A stretch of 29,049 nt of DNA from positions 1 to 29,049 of the forward strand of contig JABDJE010000285.1 of the NCBI GenBank assembly GCA_013002625.1, given 5' to 3'. Source of the stretch: Saprospiraceae bacterium (GTDB lineage: Bacteria > Bacteroidota > Bacteroidia > Chitinophagales > Saprospiraceae). Every line of letters begins with the position of its first letter. The first letter of the stretch is position 1. Of the stretch, positions 1 through 7,700 are shown one piece after another. A model generated the notes under the pieces. It had not been told where the DNA came from. It was given only the letters and a program-made list of their open reading frames with translations, and searched no databases. A program made the translations under genes and the position numbers.

Positions 1-701
1 AAGGTGTTCTCTCTGAACTGGAACGCAACGGTATTGATATACAGACGGGCAAGTCGATTATTGAGGCGTTGTCTATTTCAAATTTAGATGAGCTGGAAGC
101 ATTCTTGACCAACAGTGTAGAGGGAAAAAAGGGTGTGGAAGAATTGAGGGCATTTCATGCTTACCTTGATCAAACAGTTTTACACAACAAGATTGAATTT
201 GATATTTCATTGGCTCGAGGCCTTAATTATTATACGGGATGCATTTTTGAAGTTGTCTCCAATCAAGTGAAGATGGGCAGCATTGGTGGGGGAGGAAGAT
301 ATGATGATCTTACGAGTGTATTTGGATTGAAGGGCGTGAGTGGGGTAGGAATCTCTTTTGGCGCTGCTAGGATATATGATATCATGGAAGAATTGGATTT
401 GTTCCCGTCCAGTGTCACAGATGGTATTAATGTGTTATGGATTGCACTTGACGAAGAAAGCCATGTTCAATGTTTTAAATGGGTGATGGGATTGAGGGAT
501 AAGGGTATTGCTTCAGATTTATATCCCGCACCGCTTAAGCTTAAAAAGCAAATGAAATATGCCAATGACATCAAAGTACCCTATACTATTGTTGTAGGTT
601 CGCAGGAACTGGAATCTGGCTTGTTCAAACTCAAGAATATGCTCAGTGGAGAAGAAAAACCAATGAATTTTGATCAATTGGTTAACTTTTTCATGAAATA
701 A
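1..701 (+). CDS. hisS: Histidine--tRNA ligase, C-terminal part (5' end outside window)
   Basis: Charges tRNA-His with histidine in the cytoplasm. The reading frame is open from base 3, giving about 232 visible codons, and ends in TAA; the N-terminal half with motifs 1 and 2 lies outside the window. The histidine-binding signature LARGLNYYTG is followed by the class II motif 3 region GGGGRYDDL and GVGISFGAARIYD, which are diagnostic for HisRS. The last ~95 residues (from about VLWIALDEES) fit the anticodon-binding domain of class IIa synthetases. No internal stop or frameshift is seen. A TTG codon at 69 is inside the gene and is not its start. Identity is secure; only the start is unknown. Confidence 0.95.
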   Translation, partial: GVLSELERNGIDIQTGKSIIEALSISNLDELEAFLTNSVEGKKGVEELRAFHAYLDQTVLHNKIEFDISLARGLNYYTGCIFEVVSNQVKMGSIGGGGRYDDLTSVFGLKGVSGVGISFGAARIYDIMEELDLFPSSVTDGINVLWIALDEESHVQCFKWVMGLRDKGIASDLYPAPLKLKKQMKYANDIKVPYTIVVGSQELESGLFKLKNMLSGEEKPMNFDQLVNFFMK

Positions 702-727
702 TCTGTTTATATAGACGTTGATATAAC

Positions 728-749
728 GCTGAACCTATCCCAGTTCAGC
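728..749 (+). terminator. Weak hairpin after hisS
   Basis: A perfect 7-bp inverted repeat, GCTGAAC (728-734) and GTTCAGC (743-749), with an 8-nt loop lies 26 nt after the hisS stop. No T-run follows, so it is not a classical intrinsic terminator; it may be a 3'-end stabilising hairpin or chance. Confidence 0.3.
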
Positions 750-779
750 AATCAATAAACTAATTTCTAAATATATTAT

Positions 780-795
780 TGGCACAGTTTTGGCT
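780..795 (+). promoter_or_regulatory. Sigma-54-like -24/-12 element upstream of the lytic transglycosylase
   Basis: TGGCACAGTTTTGGCT matches the RpoN consensus (TGGCACG-N4-TTGCW) at 10 of the 12 defined consensus positions. GG and GC are separated by exactly 10 nt as required, and the -24 half TGGCAC is perfect. Transcription would start near 806, about 190 nt before the ATG at 999. It is a sequence match only: no activator site was identified and rpoN is not in this window. Confidence 0.4.
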
Positions 796-813
796 ATCAA
801 GTAGTTACGCATT

Positions 814-841
814 AAGATTTTTTCTAATGTGAAAAAAGCTT
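814..841. repeat. Inverted repeat over the -33 region
   Basis: AAGATTTTTTC (814-824) and GAAAAAAGCTT (831-841) form an 11-bp stem with one mismatch and a 6-nt loop. The right arm overlaps the TTG of the promoter at 840-870, so it could be an operator. AT-rich dyads are common by chance here. Confidence 0.25.
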
Positions 842-870
842 GATTAAGTGGGTAACTGCATCTATATTTG
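840..870 (+). promoter_or_regulatory. Bacteroidota housekeeping promoter for the 999-2141 gene
   Basis: TTG at 840-842 and TATATTTG at 863-870 are separated by exactly 20 nt, an exact fit to the Bacteroidota -33/-7 pattern TTG-N(19-21)-TAnnTTTG. Transcription would begin near 875, leaving a leader of about 120 nt before the ATG at 999. The rest of the 297-bp space between hisS and this gene shows only the two inverted repeats and the sigma-54-like element listed separately. Confidence 0.65.
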
Positions 871-998
871 CACTCCCATTTATACATTAGAAATAATCCT
901 TATGTATAATAAAATAAAATTGTGTTGTTTATGACTAAGTCAGAACAATAATTAAAGAAAAAATATCCCAAAAACAGATTATTGCAAATTATAGGAAT

Positions 999-2141
999 AT
1001 GAACAAATTAATGATTGTTATCAGGCTTCTGATGATCACATCATTTTCACTGATTATCGGACAAGTCGATGTACTTGCGCACACCAACCCCGTCTCGGAG
1101 GAAGGCTATGAAGCGCGTGTTAAGCATGTTTCTGATAAACTAATTATAAGTAGACTGGATAACCTGTCCAGTGTTATCGAAATCAACTACACCCCTGAAG
1201 TTGGTAGAAGAATTAGAGAATATACGGTTAACTATCGAATAGCTGGAGAACGAATCCTGGGTAGAGTTGATCGATTTTTTCCTCTTTTTGAGGCAGAGTT
1301 GAGAAAACGTAATCTTCCGGACGAGCTAAAGTATATTGCTGTTGTAGAATCCAATTTGGATCCAACGGCTGCTTCCAGCGCTGGAGCGGCAGGATTATGG
1401 CAATTTGTGACTTCTACAGGAAAAATGCACGGTTTAACTATCAACAGTTATGTTGATGAGCGAAAAGACCCGTTTAAGTCTACTATTGCCGCCATGGAAT
1501 ATCTAAGCTATTTATATGAGGAGTTTGGAGATTGGACGTTGGCTATTGCAGCCTATAATTGTGGTCCTGGTGGCGTAAGGAAGGCTATCCGCAGAGGAAA
1601 GAGTACAAACTTCTGGGATATAAGATTCCATTTGCCAAATGAGACCCAGAAATATGTACCAAGAATTATTGCTGCAATGTATTTGATGCAATACTATCAT
1701 GCACACGATCTTGTCCCTCAAGATGTGAGTGAAGAACTTACAAATGTGGTTGAGATTAACGATGGTAAGCGTCACAACTTTACAAAGTTGGCGGAGGATC
1801 TTGGTGTTTCATACAGAACAATTCGCAAACTGAATCCTCAGTTTAAGACAAATTATATTCCTAAGAACAAAGGCCAGTTTACATTGGTCATTCCAAGAAC
1901 CAAGTATGAGAAATACCTTGAATTATACGACCGTAAGGCCTTGGGCGATTTGTTAAGAGAGCGTAAAGAACACGAAGAGCTGCGCAAGCAATTGAATAGA
2001 ATGAAGCGAATTATGGAAACGCGTCTTGAAAAGCCTGCCACTTTGTATTCCGTTATTTACCATGAAATAAAATCCATCCATTCAGTACGACCTCTTTTTG
2101 AAATTCCAGAAATGATGGTTGCTGAAGAACTAGGCGATTAG
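999..2141 (+). CDS. Exported lytic transglycosylase (MltD-like) with LysM-like tail
   Basis: Cleaves peptidoglycan glycan strands to anhydro-muropeptides in the periplasm. Residues ~1-28 are a hydrophobic signal peptide. The SLT domain spans ~88-235. The catalytic glutamate is E117 in AVVESNLDP, followed by the family motifs SSAGAAGLWQF and AIAAYNCGPGGV. Residues ~258-300 (FTKLAEDLGV...IPKNKGQFTLVIP) resemble a LysM carbohydrate-binding repeat, and the C-terminal ~60 residues are charged and probably helical. The length of 380 residues is normal. It has its own upstream promoters and converges with hsp20 on a shared terminator. A second, shorter paralogue lies at 2860-3759. The family call is firm; the class within the SLT enzymes is less certain. 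Confidence 0.9.
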   Translation: MNKLMIVIRLLMITSFSLIIGQVDVLAHTNPVSEEGYEARVKHVSDKLIISRLDNLSSVIEINYTPEVGRRIREYTVNYRIAGERILGRVDRFFPLFEAELRKRNLPDELKYIAVVESNLDPTAASSAGAAGLWQFVTSTGKMHGLTINSYVDERKDPFKSTIAAMEYLSYLYEEFGDWTLAIAAYNCGPGGVRKAIRRGKSTNFWDIRFHLPNETQKYVPRIIAAMYLMQYYHAHDLVPQDVSEELTNVVEINDGKRHNFTKLAEDLGVSYRTIRKLNPQFKTNYIPKNKGQFTLVIPRTKYEKYLELYDRKALGDLLRERKEHEELRKQLNRMKRIMETRLEKPATLYSVIYHEIKSIHSVRPLFEIPEMMVAEELGD

Positions 2142-2175
2142 GATTTCAAGCAAAAGAAAATATTTAATTATAAAA

Positions 2176-2208
2176 GAAAAGGTGGACTAGAAATAGCCCA
2201 CCTTTTTC
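2176..2208. terminator. Bidirectional intrinsic terminator
   Basis: AAAAGGTGGACTA (2177-2189) pairs with TAGCCCACCTTTT (2194-2206) around a GAAA tetraloop, with one A-C mismatch. T-runs lie on both strands, so it can end both the plus-strand transglycosylase transcript and the minus-strand hsp20 transcript, which converge here. Confidence 0.85.
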
Positions 2209-2248
2209 TCATATAAACCAACTCAAATAATAAACAATAACCTACTTA

Positions 2249-2692
2249 CTACTTAATCTCAATTGTTTTTGTTGCGTTTGTCTTTGCTTCCTCTTTTTTA
2301 TTCAATGCGATAGCAAGTACCCCATCTTTATAATTAGCTGTAATGGCATCTTTATCTATGGTTTCCGGTAAATGGAAAGACTGGCTGAATGCACTGTAAT
2401 TAAATTCTCTCCTTGTGTAATTGTCTGCTTCTGTTGTTTCATCTTCATTTTTACTTATAGATGAAATGATCAACTGATCTTTTTCTACCTTGATTTCAAC
2501 ATCCTCTTTATTGATGCCAGGAACAGCGAGCTCGATGGTGTAGCCATTCTCATTTTCAATTATATTGGTCTGGGGTCTCTTTAGACCACTTTTCAATTCT
2601 GAAAAATCAAAGAATGAAGGGTTGAATAATTCTTCGAATAAACTTGGTAAGTTGTTTCTTCCCGGTGCTCTTCTGAATTTAACTGAGTTCAT
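2249..2692 (-). CDS. Small heat shock protein (Hsp20/alpha-crystallin family)
   Basis: ATP-independent holdase chaperone of the cytoplasm. With the ATG at 2692 the protein has 147 residues and begins MNSVKFRRAPG, with SLFEELFNP close behind, typical of bacterial Hsp20 N-termini. The alpha-crystallin domain spans ~40-132 (IELAVPGINKEDVEIKVE, then the signature GVLAIAL at 124-130). The C-terminal IxI oligomerisation motif is IEI at 144-146. The frame stays open upstream to an ATG at 2803 and passes another at 2725, but that extension overlaps repeated operator-like sites and lacks family similarity, so I chose 2692. The gene stands alone. Its upstream region is unusually structured (see the operator array and leader hairpin), consistent with stress control. 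Confidence 0.93.
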   Translation of the reverse strand: MNSVKFRRAPGRNNLPSLFEELFNPSFFDFSELKSGLKRPQTNIIENENGYTIELAVPGINKEDVEIKVEKDQLIISSISKNEDETTEADNYTRREFNYSAFSQSFHLPETIDKDAITANYKDGVLAIALNKKEEAKTNATKTIEIK

Positions 2693-2715
2693 ATCTCTTG
2701 TTTTTAATGTTTTAT

Positions 2716-2745
2716 AATTAATCATGTACTCCACTATGATCAATT
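2716..2745 (-). promoter_or_regulatory. AU-rich leader hairpin upstream of hsp20
   Basis: On the plus strand AATTAATCAT (2716-2725) and ATGATCAATT (2736-2745) form a 10-bp inverted repeat with one mismatch. In the minus-strand RNA that mismatch is a G-U wobble, so the stem is continuous. The 10-nt loop contains GGAG, and the 3' arm begins with the alternative start codon at 2725. If transcribed, this is a weak, temperature-sensitive structure just upstream of hsp20. Whether the transcript extends this far is unknown. Confidence 0.4.
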
Positions 2746-2766
2746 CACATTCCAACAAGAAATATG

Positions 2767-2841
2767 CGCCAAATGGACGAAAATAGGCGGAAAGATATGC
2801 CAAAATGACATATTAATTTAATAACGTGCGCCAAATTGGCG
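2767..2841. promoter_or_regulatory. Three phased near-palindromic 13-mers upstream of hsp20 (operator array)
   Basis: CGCCAAATGGACG (2767-2779), TGCCAAAATGACA (2798-2810) and CGCCAAATTGGCG (2829-2841) share the pattern YGCCA-N3-KGRCR and eight invariant positions. The third copy is a perfect palindrome. The copies begin exactly 31 bp apart, close to three helical turns, so all face the same side of the DNA. They fill the region upstream of hsp20 and downstream of the transglycosylase stop. The array does not resemble CIRCE (TTAGCACTC-N9-GAGTGCTAA). The likely role is cooperative binding of a heat-shock or stress regulator to control hsp20; the regulator is unknown. Confidence 0.6.
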
Positions 2842-2859
2842 TAAAGTGTTGTATTGCGG

Positions 2860-3759
2860 CTAGCTGAGCTTCGGAATCTTTACCTGATAGGTATTATTTA
2901 TTACCGTAAGTTTTGTATCGCGTAACCACGGGTTGTAGATTTTTAGCATTCTGTACGTGATGTTATGTTCTTTTGCAAAATCACCCCAACTAGGTACAGA
3001 TTTATCGACAGTAACATTTTTATATGCACCCAATGGAGGGTATTTCTCATAAGTGTCAAGATAGAAGCCAAATTTATCAGGCGTACTCATGATTTCTTTC
3101 ATTGCTATCAAGCGGAAAACATACCTGCTGGTCTCATCATTCAGGTTTAAATCATAAAAGCTACCTTCTCCTTGTTTTTCAAGAATACGAGAAAAGTTTG
3201 TCGGACCAACATTATAAGCTGCTGCGGCATTGGTCCAATTGCCAAATCTTTTATGTAGTTTCTTAAGGTATTTACAAGCAGCTTCAGTCGCTTTTTCAAC
3301 ATGATATCTTTCATCTACTTCACTGTTCACTTCAAGACCCATTTCCTTAGCGGCCAGTTTTCTGAATTGCCAGAATCCTTTTGCGGAAGCTGGGGAACTT
3401 ACATTCCGCAGGTTACTTTCCGCAACGGCCAAATATTTAAAATCATCGGGAATGTTATTTGCCTTAAGTATGGATTCAATAACGGGGAAATATCTATTCG
3501 CTGCTTTAATATTAAGTAAAGTCGAAGAATGCCAATAAGCATTTACAGATAACTCACGATCGAGTCTTTCCTTGGTGTCAAAGTTATCAGGCATTTTTTC
3601 GCCTGCGAATTCAAAGCCTTTATTTAAATCTACAGGTTCAATGATTTGTGGTAAAATATTATTGATAACAGATTCTTCAGTTTTTTCTCCATTGAGCATG
3701 TTCATTCCAACCATACCTGTGAGAAAGATACCCGTAATTATTCCTAGTATATACTTCAT
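2860..3759 (-). CDS. Exported lytic transglycosylase, second paralogue
   Basis: Murein-cleaving enzyme of 299 residues. Residues 1-22 are an N-terminal signal or membrane anchor (MKYILGIITGIFLTGMVGMN). The SLT domain spans ~85-215, with catalytic E114 in AVAESNLRN, then SAKGFWQF and AAAAYNVGPTNF. The tail (~255-297, WGDFAKEHNITYRMLKIYNP...) looks like a LysM-type repeat. It is clearly related to the 999-2141 protein but about 80 residues shorter, lacking the charged C-terminal extension. It is transcribed toward hsp20 with 167 bp between them and no obvious terminator in that space, so read-through into hsp20 is possible. No good -7 box was found upstream, only a near match within the T-rich stretch after 3770. 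Confidence 0.88.
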   Translation of the reverse strand: MKYILGIITGIFLTGMVGMNMLNGEKTEESVINNILPQIIEPVDLNKGFEFAGEKMPDNFDTKERLDRELSVNAYWHSSTLLNIKAANRYFPVIESILKANNIPDDFKYLAVAESNLRNVSSPASAKGFWQFRKLAAKEMGLEVNSEVDERYHVEKATEAACKYLKKLHKRFGNWTNAAAAYNVGPTNFSRILEKQGEGSFYDLNLNDETSRYVFRLIAMKEIMSTPDKFGFYLDTYEKYPPLGAYKNVTVDKSVPSWGDFAKEHNITYRMLKIYNPWLRDTKLTVINNTYQVKIPKLS

Positions 3760-3805
3760 AGATTCAACATATTACAAAAAAATATAATATAAATTTAATA
3801 CATCC

Positions 3806-3838
3806 ATACATAAAACGAAATACAACTGCTTTATGTAT
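3806..3838. repeat. Inverted repeat in a divergent intergenic region
   Basis: ATACATAAA (3806-3814) and TTTATGTAT (3830-3838) are a perfect 9-bp inverted repeat with a 15-nt spacer, between the divergent genes at 3759 and 3917. It could be an operator shared by both genes; the AT-rich composition makes chance plausible. Confidence 0.3.
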
Positions 3839-3894
3839 AAATATTTTTTTTTAAATCACGTTTTTGTTTTTTAAACTCTCAAACACAGAAAATG

Positions 3895-3902
3895 TATTTT
3901 TG
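3895..3902 (+). promoter_or_regulatory. -7 box of the NHL lipoprotein gene
   Basis: TATTTTTG is an exact TAnnTTTG match, but no TTG lies 19-21 nt upstream. The expected start, near 3908, would leave a leader of only about 8 nt before the ATG at 3917. Confidence 0.35.
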
Positions 3903-3916
3903 CGAAAATTACTTGA

Positions 3917-4789
3917 ATGCGAGTTCTATTATTAGTGACGATAATATTGATCCATGCAGCTTGTAATAATACAGGTTCAAACTCAGAAGAGAAGAATCTA
4001 GACCATGAAGCTACAGCAATGCCACCAACCAATTCCAACTGGCAACTGGTTAAGCGATTCACCTTTGAGGACTGCACCCCATATGGCATATCAAATTTTG
4101 ATAGGAATATAGTTGTCTCAGATACTAGGGGTAATAGGATAGTATTTTTTGATACACTTGATCATTCAATATTTCTAGATTTAGAAAGGGCAAGACCAGG
4201 ATTTATTAAAATTAGAAGAAGTACATTACTGACGCCCTCAATGAAAATGGACAGCATTTATGCATTTAAGGGCAAGGGATTTATGGCTCTTGAAAACTTT
4301 GCGCCCATGAATCACCCAACTGGGGTGGACGGATACAGGATTGATCATTGGGCATTTGTAGACAATGGGAACAATAGGGTTTTATTTCAAAATGCTCTGA
4401 AAGGGATCCAACATATATTTGGCAAAGCGAAAGGCTCAGACTTTAGATTATCTGATCCTCAAAATGTCCTGATAATTGATGATCTAATTTATGTTGTTGA
4501 TTCTGGAAATAGACGGATTCAGATTTTTGGAGAAGACGGTCAATTCCATGGTTCGATAAATAATGGTGATAATTGGATTTACCCTACTGGGATAAGTAAT
4601 GAAGTCGATACATTATATGTTTCTGACGCAGAAGCAAACAGAATTGACTTGTTTACAATCCAAGGTAAGTATCTGGAGTCTATCACCACGGGAATAGACG
4701 GGCCGACAGATTTAAATTACTATCAAGGCAAACTGTTTGTTGCCAATAATAATGATAAGACCATTTCAATATTTAAGGAGGTGGATTAG
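3917..4789 (+). CDS. NHL-repeat beta-propeller lipoprotein
   Basis: Probable outer-membrane or periplasmic lipoprotein of 290 residues, function unknown. The signal peptide ends in a lipobox (LIHAAC, acylated Cys16), followed by a polar Asn/Ser/Glu linker to ~40. NHL-type blades follow, with repeating phrases such as NIVVSDTRGNRIVFFD, HWAFVDNGNNRVLF, IYVVDSGNRRIQIF and LYVSDAEANRIDLF, ending in LFVANNNDKTISIF. About five or six blades are expected. It converges with the propeller-lipoprotein operon, and its TAG stop overlaps that gene's stop by 4 nt. Its last strand (VANNND..IF) resembles the last strand of the neighbouring FG-GAP proteins, which may be convergent propeller closure. No catalytic motif is visible. 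Confidence 0.8.
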   Translation: MRVLLLVTIILIHAACNNTGSNSEEKNLDHEATAMPPTNSNWQLVKRFTFEDCTPYGISNFDRNIVVSDTRGNRIVFFDTLDHSIFLDLERARPGFIKIRRSTLLTPSMKMDSIYAFKGKGFMALENFAPMNHPTGVDGYRIDHWAFVDNGNNRVLFQNALKGIQHIFGKAKGSDFRLSDPQNVLIIDDLIYVVDSGNRRIQIFGEDGQFHGSINNGDNWIYPTGISNEVDTLYVSDAEANRIDLFTIQGKYLESITTGIDGPTDLNYYQGKLFVANNNDKTISIFKEVD

Positions 4790-7700
4790 TCAAACTCAAA
4801 GACCTGAGCAGCGTAGTTATTGTTTCCCACAATTAATTTTTTGGTATTAGGTGATTCAACAAGAAGCAGGGATCGTACATCATGTGGTGTAAATAAGCCG
4901 GAGGCTTTCGTATCTAGTGCATTCCATTGGCGGCTTCCTTTATTTAACAATACAAGGCCAGAGCCATTATCTGCCCGCGGGGTTTCGATTTCAGAAACAA
5001 ACCAGTTACCTGAAAGAATCAAATCAGTAAGCTTATCTCCATTTAAATCGGTACATATAATATCCTGAACAGGGAATAGCTGAGCTTGATATGGCAATTC
5101 AGCTTGATTAAATTTTCCATGACCTTCATTCCACAAAACGATACTTTTAAAATTATTGGCACTATAATGCAATGCCTCAGTGAGGGCCTCTCCGTATACA
5201 TCAAACAAATCTGCCTTTCCAAAGGCTTCATAAGAAGTAAAAGTCTTTTTAATATCTGGGATTTGTTCAGATGAACATTGCAATCCTCTGACTGGAAAAA
5301 GTTCATCTCCGTTATAATAGCACACTACTATATCCTGTGTACCGTTATTATCAAAATCATCAGCAAAGACTTCAAAGGGTTTGTCGTCGGTGGCTTGATA
5401 TTTATAATTGTCTCCAAGGTTGCCCAGAACAATATCTTCCAGACCATCCCCATCGATATCAGAAATTTCAATAGAATTCCACCAGCCTACATTATCAGCA
5501 TCAAGAACTTTTGTTTTATTCAATTTCCCATTGTCATTTTCAAACCAAAGGATATCTGTCCATTCTCCAACAACTATTAAATCCATATCTCCATCAGCAT
5601 CATAATCCATCCATTCCGCGGCGGTAATTAAGCCAAGTTCATTAAATTCTTCCGGTGATATCGAAACATCTATTTCAAATGCTCCCCCGTTATTTATAAG
5701 CAAATAGCTTTGAGCAGGATGTGGGTACATAGCGGGAATATGCCTGGTTCCTACAAAGATGTCGATATCACCATCCTTATCAATGTCACAAAAGGCTATT
5801 GCACCCGTTGGAAAGTGCAACGCTGGTAATACATCAATCTTTTTAAATCCTCCATTGTCATTTTGGTATATTCTGTCCTGCTGCCATTCTGGGGAAGCGA
5901 AGAATTCATTGCTTCCTGATGCTACATACAAGTCAAGATCGCCATCTTTATCAATATCTATAAAAGCAGCATCAGTGTCCTCGAAGTTTGCATCGGATTC
6001 AAAATCAGGCACTACTTGTTTAAGAAATCTTCCATTTGGAGTTTGAGTAAATAATTGAGCAGATTGACCATGTGCCCCACCAATATATACATCTTCCAAT
6101 CCATCTCCATTGATATCAGCTTTGGCCAATGCAGGACCCATTTGCGATAATTTATGTGGAAGCAAAACCTGTAAATCATAGTCGTCAAATTCAATTTCCT
6201 TGTGTATAAAATCGAAAGAACTGCTTGCTTGCAATTCTTGCATTATAGGGGAGGGTTCGTCCATTGCTTTCGCAATTGGGGCTGAACCATATTTAAGTGT
6301 ATTGAGTTGACCGACTTTTATATTATCGAAAGATTCATATTTGCCATCTGACCATAATACAGTCACATGACTAATTAGATTTGATCCTAATCCGAAATGA
6401 ATTATTGGCTCACAGGAAGACTGAAAACCACGTGATACCTGAAAACTTTGGTTTTGTGAACCACCATTGGAATAATGAAGCTGTATTCTACTATTCAGAC
6501 CATTTACGTTTAAGGGTGGTCCTTCAAGCTTGAATTTTACAAATTTTGCATTGTCACTTGTGTTTTTATACAGGGATGCATAACTATTTATATTGTTAAC
6601 GATCACATCCAGATCACCATCATTGTCCAGATCGCCATAAGCCATCCCATTTGAATAACCACTAAAATCAAATCCCCAATCGCTGGACACATTTTCAAAC
6701 TTCATTTCGCCATCGTTCTTGAAGGCATAGTTGGCAAGTGGTGTGCTCTTAAGTAAATTGTGGACTTGGTCAAATGTGAGTTGATTATTAAAGCGCTTAG
6801 CCAGATCATTTGATTTTTTATTAAAGTCCTTATCCTGGGTGTCTTTAAGATATCCATTGGCTACAAGAAGATCATTATCTCCATCGTTGTCGTAATCTCC
6901 GAAGAGCGTACCCCAACTCCAATCTGTTTTATCAATGCCAGCATAGTAGGCAATATCTCCAAAATGACCGTTGCCATGATTGAGATGAAATGCATTTCTC
7001 ATATATTGATAGTATAGATCATTGTCTACCATATAGTCAAATCGATCCATATCCATGGGCGCCATATTTGTCTTTTGTCTCACATTGTCTTCACTCAACA
7101 TTTCAACCACAAATAGGTCCATCCAATTATCATTGTTGATATCGACAATATCAGATCCCATTGAGAAGTAAGAACAATGATTAAAATATTCTTTTATGGA
7201 TTCAGTAAATGTTCCATCTCCGTTGTTAATATAATAGTAGTCATGGGGGGCAAAATCATTTGATATAAACAAATCTATCCAACCATCATTGTTGAAATCT
7301 GTAGCGGCCACACCTAAGCCATAACCATAATTTAGTATGCCAGACGCTTCTGTAACATCTTTAAATTTATTTCCACCAATATTTTCATATAATCGATCAG
7401 AATCTGCAAGTACAGGCTTATTGATCCTGTCAATCATTTCGGGCAAAGGCTGCTTGAACTTCTGTGGATGGTTCAATAAAAACATATCATTGTCCCCATC
7501 TTTGTCATAGTCAAAGAAAATGGATTGCACTGAATAGCTGCTCGTATTTAATCCATATTCAGTTGCAGATTCAGTAAAGGTATTGTCTTTATTATTTATG
7601 AAAAGAAGGTTGGAAAGGTCATTAAGATCCGTGGTCCATCCCGATCGGCATACATAGATGTCCATCCAGCCATCATTGTTGATATCAATAAAATTTACAC

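Noticed and set aside
702..998. Possible small RNA between hisS and the transglycosylase gene
   Set aside because: Promoter-like elements are present but there is no terminator before the gene, so they fit the mRNA leader better.
2738..2755. Sigma-54-like TTGGAATG...TTGAT on the minus strand upstream of hsp20
   Set aside because: The -24 half is imperfect and the essential GC of the -12 half is GA; too weak to call as a promoter, although its distance to hsp20 would fit.
2249..2803. Longer hsp20 reading frame starting at the ATG at 2803 (184 residues)
   Set aside because: The first 37 residues do not resemble Hsp20 N-termini and are encoded by the phased operator-like repeats; the ATG at 2692 gives a typical 147-residue protein.
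2693..2859. CIRCE/HrcA operator upstream of hsp20
   Set aside because: No TTAGCACTC-N9-GAGTGCTAA match; the dyads present have 5-bp arms and a 3-bp spacer.
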